From: Bacillota bacterium
GTDB taxonomy: Bacteria; Bacillota; Clostridia; Oscillospirales; Ruminococcaceae
Direction of reading: 5' to 3'
NCBI GenBank assembly: GCA_023412215.1
Contig: JAEYNX010000034.1
Location: 1-64,000, forward strand
Length of the DNA: 64,000 nt
Every line of letters starts with the position of its first letter. The stretch's first letter is position 1. A model generated the notes under the pieces. The model saw nothing but the letters and a program-made list of their open reading frames with translations. It made no database searches and was not told the DNA's origin. Shown here in pieces: positions 8,835 to 17,449 of this stretch. Both the position numbers and the translations under genes were made by a program.

Positions 8835-10250
8835 ATGATTGAGTTTGGAACAGGCGGCTGGCGGGCCGTTATCGGCGACGAATTTACCAAGGAGAACGTC
8901 CGCCAGTTAACCACCGCCATCGCCAAAAAGATGCAACAGGACGGTGTGACGGAGCACGGGTTTATCGTGGGCTACGACCGGCGCTTTCTCTCGGAGGAAG
9001 CGGCAAAATGGGCCTCGGAGGTCATGGCCGGGCAGGGTATTCTATGCCGACTCATCAACCGGCAGGCCCCTACACCGCTCGTGATGTTTTCGGTGATGCA
9101 GTTTGACCTGCCCTACGGCATGGCGGTTACCGCCAGCCACAACCCCGCCATATACAACGGCATTAAGGTATTTATGAAGGGCGGCCGCGACGCCGACGAG
9201 GCACTGACGGCCGAGCTGGAGCAGTATATTGCGGCCCTTGCCCCCGACGATATCAAGGAGGTTCCGTTCGAGGAAGGGCTGCGCACCGGGCTGATCGAGC
9301 TGATCGACCCGATGAACGAGTATATCGACAGTATTATCAACTCGATCGATATGGACATCATCCGCGCCCGCAGGCTGAAGGTGGTGCTGGACCCCATGTA
9401 CGGCGTCAGCAAAACGGCGCTGCAGACCATCCTGCTCACCGCGCGCTGCGATGTGGATGTTATCCACGAGCGGCACGACGCGCTGTTCGGCGGGAGGCTG
9501 CCCACCCCCAACCACAAGACGCTGGCGGGCCTGATGACCTATGTGGAGGAAAAGGGGTACGATATCGGCATCGCGACCGACGGCGACGCCGACCGGCTGG
9601 GGGTAATCGACGACAAGGCAAGGTTTTTGCACCCCAATACCATTCTGGTGCTGCTCTACTACTACCTGCTGAGGTTTAAGGGCTGGCGCGGCTGCGCGGT
9701 GCGCAACATCGCCACCACCCATCTGATAGACCGCATCGCGGAGGACTTTGGCGAGGTGTGTTATGAGGTGCCCGTCGGGTTTAAGTATATCTCCGCAAAA
9801 ATGGCCGATACCAACGCCATCATCGGCGGGGAGTCCTCAGGCGGGCTTACGGTGCGCGGGCATATCCTTGGCAAGGACGGCATCTATGCCGCTGCGCTGC
9901 TGGTGGAGATGATGGCGGCAACCGGATTAAGCCTCTCGCAGCTTTACGATGAAATCACCCAGAAGTACGGCACCTGCGAAATGGTTGAATCGGACTACCG
10001 CTTCTCGCTGGCGGACAAAGAGCGTATTATGGGGGTACTGTTCATAGATAAGCTGCTGCCCGAGTTTGAGTATGAGATTGAAAAAATCTCCTACCTGGAC
10101 GGCTGCAAGGTCTACTTTAAAAACGGGGGCTGGATCATTGCCCGTTTCTCCGGCACCGAGCCGCTGCTGCGCATCTTCTGCGAGATGCCCACCCTGGATG
10201 AGGCGCGCAGGGTGAGCGAAACCCTCTCAACATTTCTTAATATTTATTGA
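8835..10250 (+). CDS. Alpha-D-phosphohexomutase (probable GlcNAc-1-P/GlcNAc-6-P mutase)
   Basis: This 471-residue protein has all four phosphohexomutase loops: the phosphoserine loop TASHNP with Ser101, the metal loop DGDADR (249-254), the sugar-specificity loop GGESSGG and the phosphate-binding loop RFSGTEPLLRI. By family it could act on glucose, mannose or GlcNAc phosphates. It sits 66 bases after chitobiose phosphorylase, whose product GlcNAc-1-P has to become GlcNAc-6-P before NagA can use it, so that reaction is the inferred role. It is not GlmM: the GlmM-specific serine-loop context is absent and the protein is longer. Confidence 0.85.
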   Translation: MIEFGTGGWRAVIGDEFTKENVRQLTTAIAKKMQQDGVTEHGFIVGYDRRFLSEEAAKWASEVMAGQGILCRLINRQAPTPLVMFSVMQFDLPYGMAVTASHNPAIYNGIKVFMKGGRDADEALTAELEQYIAALAPDDIKEVPFEEGLRTGLIELIDPMNEYIDSIINSIDMDIIRARRLKVVLDPMYGVSKTALQTILLTARCDVDVIHERHDALFGGRLPTPNHKTLAGLMTYVEEKGYDIGIATDGDADRLGVIDDKARFLHPNTILVLLYYYLLRFKGWRGCAVRNIATTHLIDRIAEDFGEVCYEVPVGFKYISAKMADTNAIIGGESSGGLTVRGHILGKDGIYAAALLVEMMAATGLSLSQLYDEITQKYGTCEMVESDYRFSLADKERIMGVLFIDKLLPEFEYEIEKISYLDGCKVYFKNGGWIIARFSGTEPLLRIFCEMPTLDEARRVSETLSTFLNIY

Positions 10251-10254
10251 CCAT

Positions 10255-10282
10255 GCCTTTCCGGCAGCTGTGCCGGAAAGGC
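10255..10282. repeat. Perfect 12-bp inverted repeat after the mutase gene
   Basis: The arms at 10255-10266 and 10271-10282 pair perfectly around GCTG. No T-run follows, so it is more likely an RNA-stabilising hairpin or weak pause site than a terminator. Confidence 0.6.
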
Positions 10283-10355
10283 CCAAAACATCATGAAAAA
10301 TTGCGGTGCGGCTTTGCCGCAGGAGGAGTTATAATCCGACAGCGATTTTTCCGTG

Positions 10356-10377
10356 GTTTGAAAATTAATTTTCAAAC
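10356..10377. promoter_or_regulatory. 22-bp palindrome GTTTGAAAA-N4-TTTTCAAAC (copy 1)
   Basis: The centre is TTAA, which makes all 22 bases self-complementary. A second copy with the same 9-base arms and centre GAAA lies at 17406-17427 between nagB and nagA. Two identical-arm intergenic copies in one functional cluster suggest an operator or a conserved RNA hairpin. Confidence 0.5.
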
Positions 10378-10391
10378 TTGATACTCCTCCA

Positions 10392-10437
10392 TTTCACAGG
10401 GGGCGGCCGCGTGTGCGCCGCCCCCTGTGAAATTTTT
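10392..10437 (+). terminator. Strong rho-independent terminator
   Basis: A perfect 16-bp GC-rich stem (10392-10407 and 10417-10432) with a 9-base loop is followed by TTTTT. It separates the phosphorylase-mutase pair from the sensor kinase and transporter genes. Confidence 0.92.
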
Positions 10438-10593
10438 ATCGTATCCGCTTGAAGTATGAAGAAAACCCTTGCGCAGGGCCACTTGCCGAGGTATGCTAGA
10501 GGGAGTAATACTCGCCAAAAAAGCACTTCGTCCGCATCATATTTTGTTTGTTTTACCATGCACTTCCTTTATTATTACATGGGAGATGGCCTG

Positions 10594-12351
10594 ATGATGA
10601 TACATAAAAAGCATGAACACACGAAGATATCGTTGCGATGGTGGCTGATCGTCATTATTATAGCCTGCTGGATACTCCCCATCGCTATCGTCGGCGGCGC
10701 GATGAGCTCCTATATCACCAACAACATCAACCAGCAGATCAGCGAGACCATCACCCTTTCGGGCGAAAACGCCGCCCGCCTTGCCTCGGGGCAGATCGAC
10801 CTTGTCGTCTCCGCCTCGCGCTACGCCTCGTACAACAACACCATCAAAGATGCCTATACGCAATACATGAAGACCCGCGACGACATGCGGCTCTACGACA
10901 GCGTGTTCACCTTTTTGTCGGAGCAATACAAATACGACGAAAAGCTGCTGTTTTGCGGGCTGTTCTTTTTAAGTAACCCCGACAATATCTACTATACATA
11001 CAACGAGATCAATAACTCCACCTACAACAGCGTACGCGACTATAAGCAGAGCGCGCATGAGGTGGTGAAACGCGCCTCCGAGACCCTCGGCACCGGTGTC
11101 GCCTTTGTTAATGTTCAGGGCAGGGTTTATCTGGCGCGCAACCTGATCAACTCCGATTTTAAACCTTACGGGGTTTTGGTGGTGCAGTTAAACCTCGACA
11201 ATATCTTTGCGGGTATGCAGAGCATCGCGTGGGAGAACGCCGCGACGGTGTGGCTCAACGGCACCACTGTTGTTCTTGACGGCGAGCAGCTGAATCCGGA
11301 TACCCTCAACATCACCTTCCCACCCAACGGGCAAACCTTCCGCAGTACGGCGGGCGGTTCTTATCTGTACGGCAGCAGGCTCACACAGACCGCGGAGTTA
11401 TCCTACCTCATCTCGATCGACAACTCGGTGCTCATGGAGGAGATGAAACACTTCCAGAAGATACTGGTTTGGCTGGTGCTGTCGGTTTTGCCCTTTCTGG
11501 CGATTGTCGTCTACTTCTTCTCCCGCAACGTCACCCATCCCATCAACCGCCTGATTGCCGTAGCGAAGGAGATCGAGCGCGAGAACTACGGCATAACGGT
11601 AGACGACCGCTTATATAACGCCGAGTTTTCATACCTTACCGACGCGTTTAACAGCATGTCGTACAAGCTGCAGTATCAGTTTAACCGCATCTACAAAGAG
11701 GAGCTTGCGCTGCGCGACGCGCGCATTATGGCGCTGCAGTCGCAGATAAACCCGCATTTTTTAAACAACACGCTCGAGATCATCAACTGGGAGGCCCGTC
11801 TTATCCACAGCGTGAAGATCACGCGCATGATCGAGGCCCTTTCCTCCATGCTGGGTGCCGCCACCGACCGCAAGGGCAAGCCCGTTGTGCATCTCTCCGA
11901 AGAGCTTATCTATGTCGATTCTTACCTGTATATCATCGGCGTGCGCTTCGGCAAGCGGCTTACCGTAACCAAAGAGATCGACGCCTCGCTGCTCGACCTG
12001 TATGTCCCCCGCCTGATAATGCAGCCGATTATCGAAAACGCGGTAGAGCACGGGGTCGCCCCTCAGCAAAAGGGCGAGATCATCATCCGGGTATATAAAG
12101 AGAACGACAGCCTTATTTTAGAGACGGAAAACTCCGGCGCCCTTACCGAGGAGGACAAGGAGCGCATCGACCTGCTGCTGTCCGACAGCTACGAGCCGTC
12201 CGGCGAAAGCTCCTTAAGCCTCGGCATCCGCAACGTGCACCAGCGCCTGCGCATCATCTACGGCGAAAACAGCCGCCTTTCTGTAGTTATTAATAAAGCG
12301 GGGTACACCGTTTTCAGAATTATTATCGCAATTGACCCATCAAAACAATAA
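10594..12351 (+). CDS. YesM-type sensor histidine kinase
   Basis: The start chosen is ATG 10594, with GGAG eight bases upstream. An upstream in-frame ATG at 10456 would add 46 unlike-protein residues and no ribosome site. The 585-residue product has a first membrane helix (about 16-38), an extracytoplasmic sensor of some 250 residues, a second helix (about 286-306), HAMP, the His_kinase domain with QINPHFLNNTLE (His388) and an HATPase domain (QPIIENAVEHGV, SLGIRNVHQRL). Family knowledge: these kinases pair with AraC-type regulators and sense extracytoplasmic sugars, often through the adjacent binding protein. Its partner is the regulator at 15809, with the importer genes lying between. Confidence 0.88.
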   Translation: MMIHKKHEHTKISLRWWLIVIIIACWILPIAIVGGAMSSYITNNINQQISETITLSGENAARLASGQIDLVVSASRYASYNNTIKDAYTQYMKTRDDMRLYDSVFTFLSEQYKYDEKLLFCGLFFLSNPDNIYYTYNEINNSTYNSVRDYKQSAHEVVKRASETLGTGVAFVNVQGRVYLARNLINSDFKPYGVLVVQLNLDNIFAGMQSIAWENAATVWLNGTTVVLDGEQLNPDTLNITFPPNGQTFRSTAGGSYLYGSRLTQTAELSYLISIDNSVLMEEMKHFQKILVWLVLSVLPFLAIVVYFFSRNVTHPINRLIAVAKEIERENYGITVDDRLYNAEFSYLTDAFNSMSYKLQYQFNRIYKEELALRDARIMALQSQINPHFLNNTLEIINWEARLIHSVKITRMIEALSSMLGAATDRKGKPVVHLSEELIYVDSYLYIIGVRFGKRLTVTKEIDASLLDLYVPRLIMQPIIENAVEHGVAPQQKGEIIIRVYKENDSLILETENSGALTEEDKERIDLLLSDSYEPSGESSLSLGIRNVHQRLRIIYGENSRLSVVINKAGYTVFRIIIAIDPSKQ

Positions 12352-12467
12352 TATGCAACAAAAGGCAAGACTGTCCATTATGTTTTATTTGTCAAACTTG
12401 TATTATTGTTTTGTAAGGTGAAACACACCAATGACTGTATTTCATCTAAATACAAGGAGGTTTGATT

Positions 12468-13796
12468 ATGAAAAAAGCATTCGCATTTATTCTGGCAATT
12501 GCGTTGTTTGCAACCATGATGTCCGGCTGCCAGTCGGCCGCAACACCCCCTGCCGCCGATGAACCCGCCCCCGCTTCTTCCGCAGCGGCTTCTGAAGCAC
12601 CCGCCGCGCCCGTTACCATCTCGGTGGTTACCTCTTATGGCGGCGACGACGGCAACCGTGTAAACTATGAGGAAGCCTTTAAGGCCTACGAGGCTAAAAC
12701 CGGCAATACCGTACAGGATGCTTCCGGTACCTCCAACGAAGAATGGAAAGCCAGAGTAATGGCCGATTTCGAGACCGGCGCAGAGCCCGATGTGCTCTTC
12801 TACTTCACCGGTGTGGATGCCAACAAGCTTATTGAAAACAAAAAGGTTGTAAGCATTGACGAGATCCGCAAGGTATACCCGGACTATGCTTCCAACATGA
12901 GAGACGACCTGCTTGTTCCCTCCCCTGTTGACAATGTAAAATACGCGGTTCCCGTAAACGGCTACTGGGAAGGCCTTTTTGTAAACAAGAAGGTTTTAGA
13001 AGCTGCCGGTGTTACCGTGCCCGGCGCAGATTACACCTGGGAGCAGTTCCTTGCCGACTGCGAAAAGATCAAGGCAGCGGGCTATACCCCCATCGCCGCC
13101 TCCCTGCAGGAGGTTCCTCACTACTGGTTTGAATTCTCTGTTTTCAACCATCGCGCCTTGGCAACCCACGTTGTACTGCCCGCTTCTTCCACCGATGAAG
13201 CCGGTAAGGGCTGGGCCGCAGGCTTAAACGACATCAAGAACCTTTACGAAAAAGGCTACTTCCCCGCCAACACCCTCACCGCAACCGACGCCGAGACCTT
13301 CCAACTGATGGCTGAGGACAAGGCCGCGTTCGCGATCGACGGTTCCTGGAAGATCGGCTGGTTCCAGCAGAACGCCACCGATATCAACAACTTCACCGTT
13401 ACATATGTCCCCGGTGCAAACAGCCGCAAGGCGACCGAGATCATCGGCGGCTTCTCGATGGGCTACTACATCACCAAGAAAGCTTGGGACGACCCCGCGA
13501 AGCAGAAGGCCGTTGTAGACTTCGTAACCTCCATGACACTGGATGAGGTTGTATCGAAGTTTGGCGCAACCTCCGTTACCGCTCTTAAAAACGGTGCCAT
13601 TGCCCCGCAGGATGCGGACGCGCTGATGATCGCCGCTATCGCGATGACGAAGGGCGCCAGCGGTATTGCCCCCGCCACAGAGGATGGCCTTATCCCCAAC
13701 TCCCGCGCTTCCCTGTTTGGCAATGTAAAGAACATCGTAACCGGCTCCATCACTGCCGAGGCGGCTATTGACGAAGCGCTTGCCATTAAGGAGTAA
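12468..13796 (+). CDS. Sugar ABC transporter solute-binding lipoprotein (probable chitobiose/chitooligosaccharide)
   Basis: The start ATG 12468 has AAGGAGG seven bases upstream. The N-terminus is a lipoprotein signal (MKKAFAFILAIALF) ending in the lipobox MSGC, followed by a Pro/Ala/Ser linker. The rest is a family 1 extracellular binding protein (AVPVNGYWEGLFVNKKVLEA, IDGSWKIGWF). Two permeases follow after a terminator-like hairpin, but no ATPase, as in CUT1 systems that share MsmX/MsiK. The chitobiose specificity is inferred only from the catabolic genes around it. Confidence 0.88.
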   Translation: MKKAFAFILAIALFATMMSGCQSAATPPAADEPAPASSAAASEAPAAPVTISVVTSYGGDDGNRVNYEEAFKAYEAKTGNTVQDASGTSNEEWKARVMADFETGAEPDVLFYFTGVDANKLIENKKVVSIDEIRKVYPDYASNMRDDLLVPSPVDNVKYAVPVNGYWEGLFVNKKVLEAAGVTVPGADYTWEQFLADCEKIKAAGYTPIAASLQEVPHYWFEFSVFNHRALATHVVLPASSTDEAGKGWAAGLNDIKNLYEKGYFPANTLTATDAETFQLMAEDKAAFAIDGSWKIGWFQQNATDINNFTVTYVPGANSRKATEIIGGFSMGYYITKKAWDDPAKQKAVVDFVTSMTLDEVVSKFGATSVTALKNGAIAPQDADALMIAAIAMTKGASGIAPATEDGLIPNSRASLFGNVKNIVTGSITAEAAIDEALAIKE

Positions 13797-13822
13797 CCTA
13801 CTCTGAGGGAATACGTTTATGC

Positions 13823-13862
13823 AAAAAGCCGGAGAGCGGCCAAATAGCTCTCCGGCTTTTTT
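13823..13862 (+). terminator. Attenuating terminator between binding-protein and permease genes
   Basis: A 15-bp stem (13823-13837 and 13847-13861) with a 9-base loop ends in TTTTTT. Such hairpins after a binding-protein gene usually raise its expression over the permeases (family knowledge). Confidence 0.85.
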
Positions 13863-13879
13863 GAAAAAGGGCGATGAGA

Positions 13880-14767
13880 ATGAAATCAATAATCTATAAG
13901 AATAAGGCTCCCCTGCTTTTATTTCTAACCCCCGCCTTTGCGTTTATGGTGGTGTTTTTGTTCTACCCGTTTATCATGAACATCTTTAACAGCTTCTCCA
14001 CCATTACGGGGCTGGGCACTGCGGCAAGCGGCTTAAACAGCCCATGGTATACTAACTACGTCAAGCTGCTGAGCGATTCCATCATGCGCACGGTGCTGCT
14101 GAACACCGCGCTGCTGATGCTCTTTACGCTGGTGTTCCAGATCGGTATCGCGCTGCTGCTGGCACTGCTGGTAGACAGCATTAAAAAGGGCGTGCAGTTC
14201 TTCCGTACGGTCTACTTCTTCCCGATCGTAATCTCGGCCACCGCACTTGGCCTTTTGTTTAATCTCATCTTTTTATATGACGGCGGGATGATCAATCAGG
14301 TGCTGCTCGCGCTGGGCCGGAAGGAGCTTATCGACTGGAAGGGCGAAAACCTCTACCTGTTCACCATGTCCTTTCCGGTGGTATGGCAGTACGTGGGCTT
14401 TTACTTCATCATCTTGACAACGGGGCTAAACAACATCCCCACCGATCTCTACGAGGCGTGCGAGATAGACGGCGCAACCCTGCCCCAGCGTATACGCTAC
14501 ATCACCCTGCCGCTTTTACACAACACCTTGGGCACCTGCCTGACACTCGGCATCACCGGCGCCTTAAAGGTGTTCGACCTGCCGTGGGTGATGATGGGTG
14601 CCGGTATGCCAATGGATAAATCGTGGCTGCTGGGCACCTATATGTACCACCAGACCTTCTTAATGGGCGACGTGGACTACGGCTCCACCATCGCGCTGCT
14701 CATCGTGGTGCTGGGGGTTGTGCTCTCACAGCTGTTTAATAAGTTTTATAAAGAAAAGAATTATTAA
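13880..14767 (+). CDS. CUT1 sugar ABC permease, MalF/UgpA type
   Basis: About 295 residues with six predicted membrane helices, the first being LLLFLTPAFAFMVVFLFYPF. The EAA loop YEACEIDGATLPQRIRYITL marks the contact with the shared ATPase. ATG 13880 (AAGGG eight bases upstream) is preferred over ATG 13874. It is the first of two permeases for the binding protein upstream. Confidence 0.9.
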   Translation: MKSIIYKNKAPLLLFLTPAFAFMVVFLFYPFIMNIFNSFSTITGLGTAASGLNSPWYTNYVKLLSDSIMRTVLLNTALLMLFTLVFQIGIALLLALLVDSIKKGVQFFRTVYFFPIVISATALGLLFNLIFLYDGGMINQVLLALGRKELIDWKGENLYLFTMSFPVVWQYVGFYFIILTTGLNNIPTDLYEACEIDGATLPQRIRYITLPLLHNTLGTCLTLGITGALKVFDLPWVMMGAGMPMDKSWLLGTYMYHQTFLMGDVDYGSTIALLIVVLGVVLSQLFNKFYKEKNY

Positions 14768-14779
14768 GGAGGGAAAGGA

Positions 14780-15670
14780 ATGCACACCGCTAAAACATCG
14801 AAGCACCCGTTATCCCGCACCGCTCACTTTTCGGTATCCAAGCTGTTTATCTACCTCTTCCTTTCGCTCTGGGCGGCCACTACCATCTACCCGTTTATAT
14901 GGGTAATACTCAACTCCTTCCGCGTAAGAGGCAGAATTCGCACCGATTCGTTCACCCTGCCGCTGGGGGAGAATTTTACACTGGATAACTATACCCTCGC
15001 GTTTCAGCGCGTGGATATCTTCGGGGCATACCGCAACAGCATTGTGATCTCCACGGCCGTTACGCTGGTGGTGCTACTGTTGGCGGGCTTTGCCGCGTAC
15101 GGCATGGCGCGCTATGTGTTTAAGGGCCGGAAGGTACTGCACTCGCTCATCATTGCGAGCATGATGTTCCCCGTATTCTCCACCATTATCCCCGTATTCC
15201 GCATGATGTTTGACTGGAAGATCGTCAACACCAGCAGCCTTGCCCTGTCGCAGCTCAGCGTGATCCTGCCGCAGATAGCGGGCAACCTCTCGTTTTCAAT
15301 CATCGTGTTGATGGGATATATCCACAGTCTGCCCATCGAGATGGAAGAAGCCGCTTACATGGAAGGCTATAACGTATTCCAGATCTTTTTTAAGATTGTA
15401 ATGCCGATTATCAAGCCCAGCTTCGCGACGGTAGCCATCTTTACCTTCCTGTGGTCGTATAACGACCTGTTTACTCAGATGTTCTTCCTGCGTTACCGAA
15501 ACACCTACACCATTACGCGCCTGTTAAACGAGATTGTTTCGATTGCCGGGATCAACTACGGGCTGATGGCCGCCGCGGTGGTGCTTGTAATCTTCCCGGT
15601 GTTAATTGTGTACATCTTTATGCAGAAGTCGATCATCAAGGGGATGACCGCGGGCGCCATCAAGGAATAA
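14780..15670 (+). CDS. CUT1 sugar ABC permease, MalG/UgpE type
   Basis: This 296-residue inner-membrane protein has six predicted helices and the EAA loop EEAAYMEGYNVFQIFFKIVM. AAGGAGG stands directly upstream. It completes the importer of the chitobiose cluster with the upstream permease (12-base gap). Confidence 0.9.
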   Translation: MHTAKTSKHPLSRTAHFSVSKLFIYLFLSLWAATTIYPFIWVILNSFRVRGRIRTDSFTLPLGENFTLDNYTLAFQRVDIFGAYRNSIVISTAVTLVVLLLAGFAAYGMARYVFKGRKVLHSLIIASMMFPVFSTIIPVFRMMFDWKIVNTSSLALSQLSVILPQIAGNLSFSIIVLMGYIHSLPIEMEEAAYMEGYNVFQIFFKIVMPIIKPSFATVAIFTFLWSYNDLFTQMFFLRYRNTYTITRLLNEIVSIAGINYGLMAAAVVLVIFPVLIVYIFMQKSIIKGMTAGAIKE

Positions 15671-15736
15671 TCGCCGACGCAGCCCCGAAAAGCTGTTGTC
15701 CCTACGAAAAACCACCTTTTTTGCCCGCACGGATGC

Positions 15737-15742
15737 TATAAT
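15737..15742 (+). promoter_or_regulatory. Extended -10 promoter of the response-regulator gene
   Basis: TGCTATAAT (extended -10) lies 67 bases before the preferred start at 15809. No good -35 is seen at 17 bases, which fits extended -10 promoters. Confidence 0.5.
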
Positions 15743-15808
15743 TAATTACAGAATATCAGCAGTCTTTCCCCAACAACACAAAGCGTTTGTATGCCGGAGG
15801 GTGCAACT

Positions 15809-16573
15809 ATGTACAAGGTGATACTCATTGACGACGAGGAACTGATTGTCGAAGGGCTTAAGAATGTTTTAGACTGGAAGCAGTTCGGCTGCGAGGTGGT
15901 GGCCACCGCCTATGACGCAAAGAGCGGCGCGCAGGCTATCCGCGAGCACAACCCCGACATCCTGTTCGTAGACATCATGATGCCCGGCATCGACGGGCTG
16001 ACCATGCTTGCGGGGCTGAAGGGCGAGTTCCCCAGAATGCAGATTACGGTGCTTACCGGCTACCGCGATTTTGAGTATGCCAAGCGCGCGATCAACCTCG
16101 GCGTTACCCGCTTTCTGTTAAAGCCCTCCAAGATGAACGAACTGGAGGAAGCACTGCTTACCATGGCCGAGAACCTTGCCAGCCACCCCGCTCCCCCTTT
16201 ATCCGAGGAGGTGTCAAAGGACGGGCAGGATGCAGTTGTGAACAACTTCATTGTGCGCAGCGCCGTCAAATACATAGAGCAGCACTACGCCGAAAAGCTG
16301 ACGCTTACCGAGGTGGCGGATAAAATCTTCGTCAGCCAGTGGTATTTAAGCAAGCTGTTAAACGGCTATCTCGGCACCAGCTTTTCCGACCTTTTAAACC
16401 AGACGCGCATTAACAGGGCCAAGCAGCTTTTAGCCGACCCGTCGCTCAAGATTCACGAGATTTCGGAGTTGCTGGGCTTCACCGATATTACACATTTTTC
16501 TAAGACGTTTAAAAAATACGAGCAGGTTTCACCAAACGAATACCGAAACACCGCCCCGAGCAGGGAGCGTTAA
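15809..16573 (+). CDS. YesN/AraC-type response regulator
   Basis: ATG 15809 has GGAGG eight bases upstream and begins the receiver domain exactly (MYKVILIDDEE). The ATG at 15791 would put the ribosome site inside the gene. The receiver carries phospho-acceptor Asp55 (LFVDIMMPGIDG) and the C-terminal ~100 residues form a double AraC helix-turn-helix (LTEVADKIFVSQWYLSKLL, IHEISELLGFTDITHFSKTF). It is the partner of the YesM-type kinase at 10594. It likely activates the importer and the nag genes that follow (inference). Confidence 0.9.
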   Translation: MYKVILIDDEELIVEGLKNVLDWKQFGCEVVATAYDAKSGAQAIREHNPDILFVDIMMPGIDGLTMLAGLKGEFPRMQITVLTGYRDFEYAKRAINLGVTRFLLKPSKMNELEEALLTMAENLASHPAPPLSEEVSKDGQDAVVNNFIVRSAVKYIEQHYAEKLTLTEVADKIFVSQWYLSKLLNGYLGTSFSDLLNQTRINRAKQLLADPSLKIHEISELLGFTDITHFSKTFKKYEQVSPNEYRNTAPSRER

Positions 16574-16646
16574 CCCCCTATACCTGTAACCTGCATGGTT
16601 CGCTTGATGGACCCCTCGCCTTGCCCTTTGAAAGGAACCATAGTCT

Positions 16647-17402
16647 ATGAAGATCATAAAAGCGGCAGACTATGCCGATATGAGCCGAAAGGCCGCCAAC
16701 ATCCTCTCGGCACAGATTATACTCTTCCCGCGCAGCGTGTTGGGATTGGCCACCGGCGCCACCCCCCTTGGCATCTACCGCCAGCTTATCGAATGGTACA
16801 AAAAGGGGGATGTGGATTTCTCCAAGGCCTACAGCGTAAACCTTGACGAATACTGCGCCCTTTCCCCCGACAATGAACAAAGCTACCATTACTATATGCG
16901 GCAAAATTTCTTTGACCATATCAACCTGCCCGATGGGCACATCCATCTCCCCGACGGAACGGCGGAGAATTATACCGCCGAATGTATGCGCTACGACAAC
17001 CTGATCACCGCGCTTGGCGGGATCGACCTGCAGCTGCTCGGGCTCGGGCACACCGGGCATATCGGCTTTAACGAGCCGGACGCCAGCTTTGGCAAGATGA
17101 CGCACCGCGTGACGCTGGCCCAGAAGACTATCGACGCAAACGCCCGCTTTTTTAAGAATGCCGACGAGGTGCCCCGCTTTGCCATTACTCTCGGTATCCG
17201 CGCCATCATGCACGCGAAGAAGATCCTGCTGGTGGCAAGCGGCACCGACAAAGGAGATATCCTGGAGCGCGCGCTGTTCGGGCCGGTTACCCCCGCGGTA
17301 CCCGCCTCTATCCTGCAGCTGCACCCGGAGGTCGTGATCGTGGCCGACAGCGCCGCACTTGAGCCGTGTGTGGCAAAGCACCCTGAACAGTTTGAGAGGT
17401 AA
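16647..17402 (+). CDS. nagB: Glucosamine-6-phosphate deaminase
   Basis: This 251-residue enzyme converts GlcN-6-P to fructose-6-P and ammonia. The N-terminal LATGATPLGIY, the catalytic loop NLDEY (Asp67) and the GLGHTGHIGFNEPD loop (His138, Glu143) are family hallmarks. The position that aligns by eye with Escherichia coli Asp141 is Thr136, and this position varies in the family. AAAGGA lies upstream of the ATG. It is followed closely by nagA. Confidence 0.93.
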   Translation: MKIIKAADYADMSRKAANILSAQIILFPRSVLGLATGATPLGIYRQLIEWYKKGDVDFSKAYSVNLDEYCALSPDNEQSYHYYMRQNFFDHINLPDGHIHLPDGTAENYTAECMRYDNLITALGGIDLQLLGLGHTGHIGFNEPDASFGKMTHRVTLAQKTIDANARFFKNADEVPRFAITLGIRAIMHAKKILLVASGTDKGDILERALFGPVTPAVPASILQLHPEVVIVADSAALEPCVAKHPEQFER

Positions 17403-17405
17403 CAA

Positions 17406-17427
17406 GTTTGAAAAGAAATTTTCAAAC
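17406..17427. promoter_or_regulatory. 22-bp palindrome GTTTGAAAA-N4-TTTTCAAAC (copy 2), between nagB and nagA
   Basis: The same 9-base arms as at 10356-10377, with centre GAAA. In RNA it would be a 9-bp hairpin with a GAAA tetraloop just upstream of the preferred nagA start. Confidence 0.5.
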
Positions 17428-17449
17428 TACGAAAGGCATGATCATAACC

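Noticed and set aside
10456..10593. Upstream ATG extending the YesM-type kinase by 46 residues
   Set aside because: The extension is unlike the family, starts just after a terminator, and a good GGAG-ATG pair exists at 10594.
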